In this document: in pieces, positions 15,301-17,284 of the stretch | Layout of the letters: each line of letters begins with the position of its first letter | How positions within the stretch are numbered: position 1 is the stretch's first letter | Source: Jaenimonas drosophilae | Lineage: Eukaryota; Euglenozoa; Kinetoplastea; Trypanosomatida; Trypanosomatidae | Length of the DNA: 17,284 nt | NCBI GenBank assembly: GCA_030849065.1 | Contig: JASAON010001367.1 | Coordinates: 1 to 17,284 of the forward strand | Direction of reading: 5' to 3' | The notes under the pieces: generated by a model | The model's input: only the letters and a program-made list of their open reading frames with translations | Database searches by the model: none | What the model was told of the DNA's origin: nothing | Program-made: the position numbers and the translations under genes

Positions 15301-17215
15301 CACCTTGCTCGAGGTGCTCGAGTACAACCACGAACAGAATGAGGTCTGGATGAGCCTGGATGAGCTCCTCTACTACTTCAGTGATGTGATTGTGACGGAA
15401 CAACACAAGCACATCTCCTTGGAGATGGGTGACTTCCCCAACACGTTGCAAGACCCTGAGGAGTGTGATGAACGTCTGCGTAACCCGCAGTACCAGCTCA
15501 CCATTCGTGACCTGCCCAAGGATAATAGCCCCGTCGAGATTGTGATTGGCCTTCATCAACGTGATGCCCGGCTGTCTGTGATACGCGACAAGAATGCCGT
15601 GGCGCACTACAAGGTGGGCCTCGGTCTGGCAGTATTTGGAACCGCCGACAACATGCGGCGGCTGAAGTCGGTGGGGGATGATGAGGTGGCCAAGCTCATC
15701 GCCCCGCAGAAGCGGCGAGACATCTTCACCCTCCTCACCGTAGACCCGACGAAGCTCAATGCAACGCACTACACCATCATGCCCTTCCGTGAGTCGCTGC
15801 GGGAGCGGAACACCATGTACTACGTCACCGCCCGCTCCGCCCACGCAACGGTGGAGGTGACCCCGGTGGATCACAACACCACCATCACCCTGGACGGGGC
15901 GTGGGAGGAGCTCACCGCGGGCGGGCCCCCGGAGCTCCCCACCTGGCGCAACAACCGCCAATTCTTCCTCTACCCAAGTGAGATCATGGAGGTGGCCGTT
16001 CGCTTGATGCCCACCTTCAATCCAAGCCGTGCCGCCCCCCTCTCCGTTGGCTTCTCCATTCACTCCACGAAGCGCTGCAACAGCTTCCTCTTCTACGAGC
16101 CCGACACGGTGATGCTCCACGTAGGCCCCGAGGCAAAGCCGTCGGTGAGTGGCACCGTCACCCTCCTCGGCATGAAGGAGCGTCGTGGGATGCCCTACGT
16201 CATTGTGCCCTACGTCAACGAGGCCAACAGTCTCAGCACCTACACCTTGGAGGTGGTGGCCAATCGCAAATTCACACTCCTTCCGATTGAGCCCCGGCTA
16301 GACTGGCACCGCTCCATCCATAACGTGCACATCACCACGGAGGACGGCAGTGCGGGAGGCTCACTCGGCTACCCGTCGTGGCGCTGCAACCCACAATTTG
16401 CCCTCACCTTCCCCGCCACGCGCGAGGGCCGCCTCTTCATCACCGCCGTCAACCGCGCCACGGGCGACAAGCACAACCCGCTCGGCATGGCCCTCCTCCG
16501 CGGAGATCTCAGCTGGGATGGCGGCCGACGACGCAAGGTCACCTACGAAGAGGCCGATGTGATCGCCACAACCAGCGACTGTCTTGGTCGGGTGGATCTC
16601 GACGTGGAGCTCAGCCTCGCCGACACCGAGGCACCCGTCATTCTCGTCGTTTATACCACAAAACCCTACCGCGAGGTGGACGTGGAGGTGTCGGTGTACT
16701 CCGCACCCGAGGTGGAGATCGCACCAGTGGCGGAATGGAAGTGTGTGGCGATTGCCGAAAACAGTTGGGAGCTCGGCCAGACAGCGGGTGGCAGCCGCAG
16801 TGACTTCGCTAGCTGGATTAATAACCCCTTCCTCGCCCTCTCCACGATCCGCCCGACGCAGATCGTGGCGCTTCTGATTCAGTACCCACGTGGGCCAGAG
16901 AAGCCCATTGTGAAGCGCTACCAGAACAAGAAGACCTTCCTTCCCCCACCCATCACCAACCCCAACAGTAGAATGGCCATTGAGCTCGATCTCGTCAACT
17001 ACGACCGCGAGCTGACCTCCATCCTACATGCAGGATCGAGCATGGATGCGGAGATCACCCTCACGGCGTCACTGGAGGCCTGCACAGACCACCCTTTTCT
17101 CATGGTTCCGTGCACCACCATTCCCGAGAAGAATGGCGATTTTAAGCTCATTGTGTATGCAGATCATCCCATTGACCTCTATGGCGTGGAGAAGCCGCGG
17201 CTGTGGTATGTGTGA
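12389..17215 (+). CDS. LRR-containing calpain-like protein, predicted catalytically dead
   Basis: The 1608-residue protein starts MATLSDLYSYYCRRWDC. Residues about 38-150 form roughly four leucine-rich repeats of the RNI type (ILEEVDVSDNYL, VRRIDFSNNLL, IQSVILRNNCL, IVELDLTGNDF). Three domain III-like beta-sandwich modules follow (about 172-630). The calpain core (CysPc) spans about 696-1004, opening FVDREFPRGTSSLW. The site where calpains have GDCW reads RRHW, so the catalytic Cys is His758; the His (H929, in DHLYGV) and Asn (N949, in VRNW) of the triad remain. Four more domain III-like modules fill about 1005-1608. Each module shows a [S/A/C]GG then a W-x-x-NPQ[FY]-x-L-type motif (around 200, 341, 492, 1032, 1188, 1333 and 1478), spaced about 145-155 residues within each group. 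The fourth lacks GG. Trypanosomatids have expanded calpain-like families, many non-peptidase and cytoskeletal or flagellar. No acylation motif is seen. Scaffold function is inferred. Confidence 0.9.
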   Translation: MATLSDLYSYYCRRWDCRPNSAVLEYLDEEYARHDNQRILEEVDVSDNYLGKKGIIPVMDLVKNTKTVRRIDFSNNLLEHEQLEHLVYCLVLHPSIQSVILRNNCLHEGSLGHVIELLKRNPSIVELDLTGNDFLPASIVLLKELTMANREKTAKRVTEDEAIAKLRRDRELHPFQAEVNGSFTEENSGGYLHFATWWRNPQYRIAVSKTTRVCITMKIHDGIEARQSGFVVMRFDGIRRVVEVTKRTIIVESPVDCNRCVVETKLEEGAHYVIMPFTFHPGRTMQYTLGAKLIHDKVTLDEGWVTFDLLDERYDWCTNLVQREWEEKNSGGCGLHHTWRNNDMFRLRYTGPPIPYYNTSPATVCIILSKAIDSDLNDEKEIGLDVMEHDTYCQGKPPMLCTPDVVRTSRRHERVTSIFLKFSSHTSDLDLFLVPSTKEPNQHGRYSLAIFSTVPTEVETSHFPHRWNYRVLNGVWDDTCCGGCRELYKSWKNNPAVELVMEEGDGRTPITACLEMDQESYAQSHQQRLADDQAKACSVEEAFLDPEEAKVAEGNRAFTVKHRASLLEGCISVVDGAPPRYIERRTSALSSTEAQMTIIDTSAPFYFVPMARHAGQQGSYRLHLFCADPFVVASVETLALRERRAQLAQYEVENQARKTQQRGAASATTEASNGLQALHDLHVARNDILRSNLSSGAQFVDREFPRGTSSLWLAPEGRAPSYFPAEYTWVRAKEMGGPSTGCLRNGVLSPPFPYGRRHWLASVIQAVATKPHWLARLLVVYDEEAGFAQFRFFKTDAWVGVTIDDYLTRDAAGELCFGHSMDKQDYFYPLLEKAYAKLHRCYQALELPVTPELSLLDVLCQGMMDCSGGYAYVIPIRTEDAEEMEAEAKEAFWRTLKGATRSDLLFSLILRSDLPGASERQHVGLLSDHLYGVLDARFIEQQRLVKVRNWVDGQDATWKGQWAPHSDNWTPTLLEVLEYNHEQNEVWMSLDELLYYFSDVIVTEQHKHISLEMGDFPNTLQDPEECDERLRNPQYQLTIRDLPKDNSPVEIVIGLHQRDARLSVIRDKNAVAHYKVGLGLAVFGTADNMRRLKSVGDDEVAKLIAPQKRRDIFTLLTVDPTKLNATHYTIMPFRESLRERNTMYYVTARSAHATVEVTPVDHNTTITLDGAWEELTAGGPPELPTWRNNRQFFLYPSEIMEVAVRLMPTFNPSRAAPLSVGFSIHSTKRCNSFLFYEPDTVMLHVGPEAKPSVSGTVTLLGMKERRGMPYVIVPYVNEANSLSTYTLEVVANRKFTLLPIEPRLDWHRSIHNVHITTEDGSAGGSLGYPSWRCNPQFALTFPATREGRLFITAVNRATGDKHNPLGMALLRGDLSWDGGRRRKVTYEEADVIATTSDCLGRVDLDVELSLADTEAPVILVVYTTKPYREVDVEVSVYSAPEVEIAPVAEWKCVAIAENSWELGQTAGGSRSDFASWINNPFLALSTIRPTQIVALLIQYPRGPEKPIVKRYQNKKTFLPPPITNPNSRMAIELDLVNYDRELTSILHAGSSMDAEITLTASLEACTDHPFLMVPCTTIPEKNGDFKLIVYADHPIDLYGVEKPRLWYV

Positions 17216-17284
17216 GAGCCCTCTGTAGTATGCGCATGAAGGATGAGAGTAGGGATGAGCTTGCCGTCTGGAGTGTTGGGTGTC

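Noticed and set aside
15107..16120. Long antisense open frame (337 codons) opposite the calpain-like gene
   Set aside because: It mirrors a GC-rich, strongly codon-biased gene whose sense frame has clear domain motifs. The antisense product is low-complexity, rich in His, Gly, Val and Leu, and has no splice signal on that strand.

Overview
The window looks like a stretch of a trypanosomatid (kinetoplastid) nuclear chromosome. Ten complete genes and one 5'-truncated gene all lie on the + strand and none shows an intron. They are separated by short gaps of about 160-370 nt, most of which contain a polypyrimidine tract followed by an AG shortly before the next ATG. That is the signature of polycistronic transcription resolved by spliced-leader trans-splicing coupled to polyadenylation. 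The proteins fit as well: an LRR/calpain-like protein with many domain III-like modules, an FLVCR-type transporter, and several short proteins with no obvious homologue outside the group. I cannot name the genus. No strand switch, tRNA, rRNA, CRISPR array, transposon or intact mobile element was seen.

Layout: (1) 3-515, C-terminal part of a BAR-domain-like coiled-coil protein. (2) 801-1484, Qc-SNARE of the syntaxin-6/61 type. (3) 1657-3210, soluble protein with Asp-box (BNR) repeats, probably a beta-propeller of unknown role. (4) 3538-4818, WD40 protein resembling WDR31, with a possible N-terminal acylation site. (5) 5181-6164, tail-anchored protein of unknown function. (6) 6442-7857, MFS transporter of the FLVCR/SLC49 type. 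(7) 8127-8678, four-TM protein of unknown function. (8) 9019-9474, small basic protein, perhaps mitochondrial. (9) 9634-11238, sulfite oxidase of the animal type (cytochrome b5 followed by the Mo domain) with a mitochondrial-type leader. (10) 11611-12165, small multi-TM protein of unknown function. (11) 12389-17215, 1608-residue calpain-like protein whose catalytic cysteine is replaced by histidine, with an LRR-like N-terminus and seven domain III-like modules around the dead protease core.

Genes in such a unit are usually co-transcribed without being functionally related, so adjacency is weak evidence. Loose themes exist: membrane shaping and fusion (BAR, SNARE), haem (FLVCR-like transporter, haem-binding sulfite oxidase) and cilium or cytoskeleton candidates (WDR31-like, calpain-like). 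The most notable items are the pseudo-calpain, the Moco-dependent sulfite oxidase, two perfect hairpins in 3' UTRs, and two adjacent genes whose predicted splice acceptors leave only 3 nt before the ATG.
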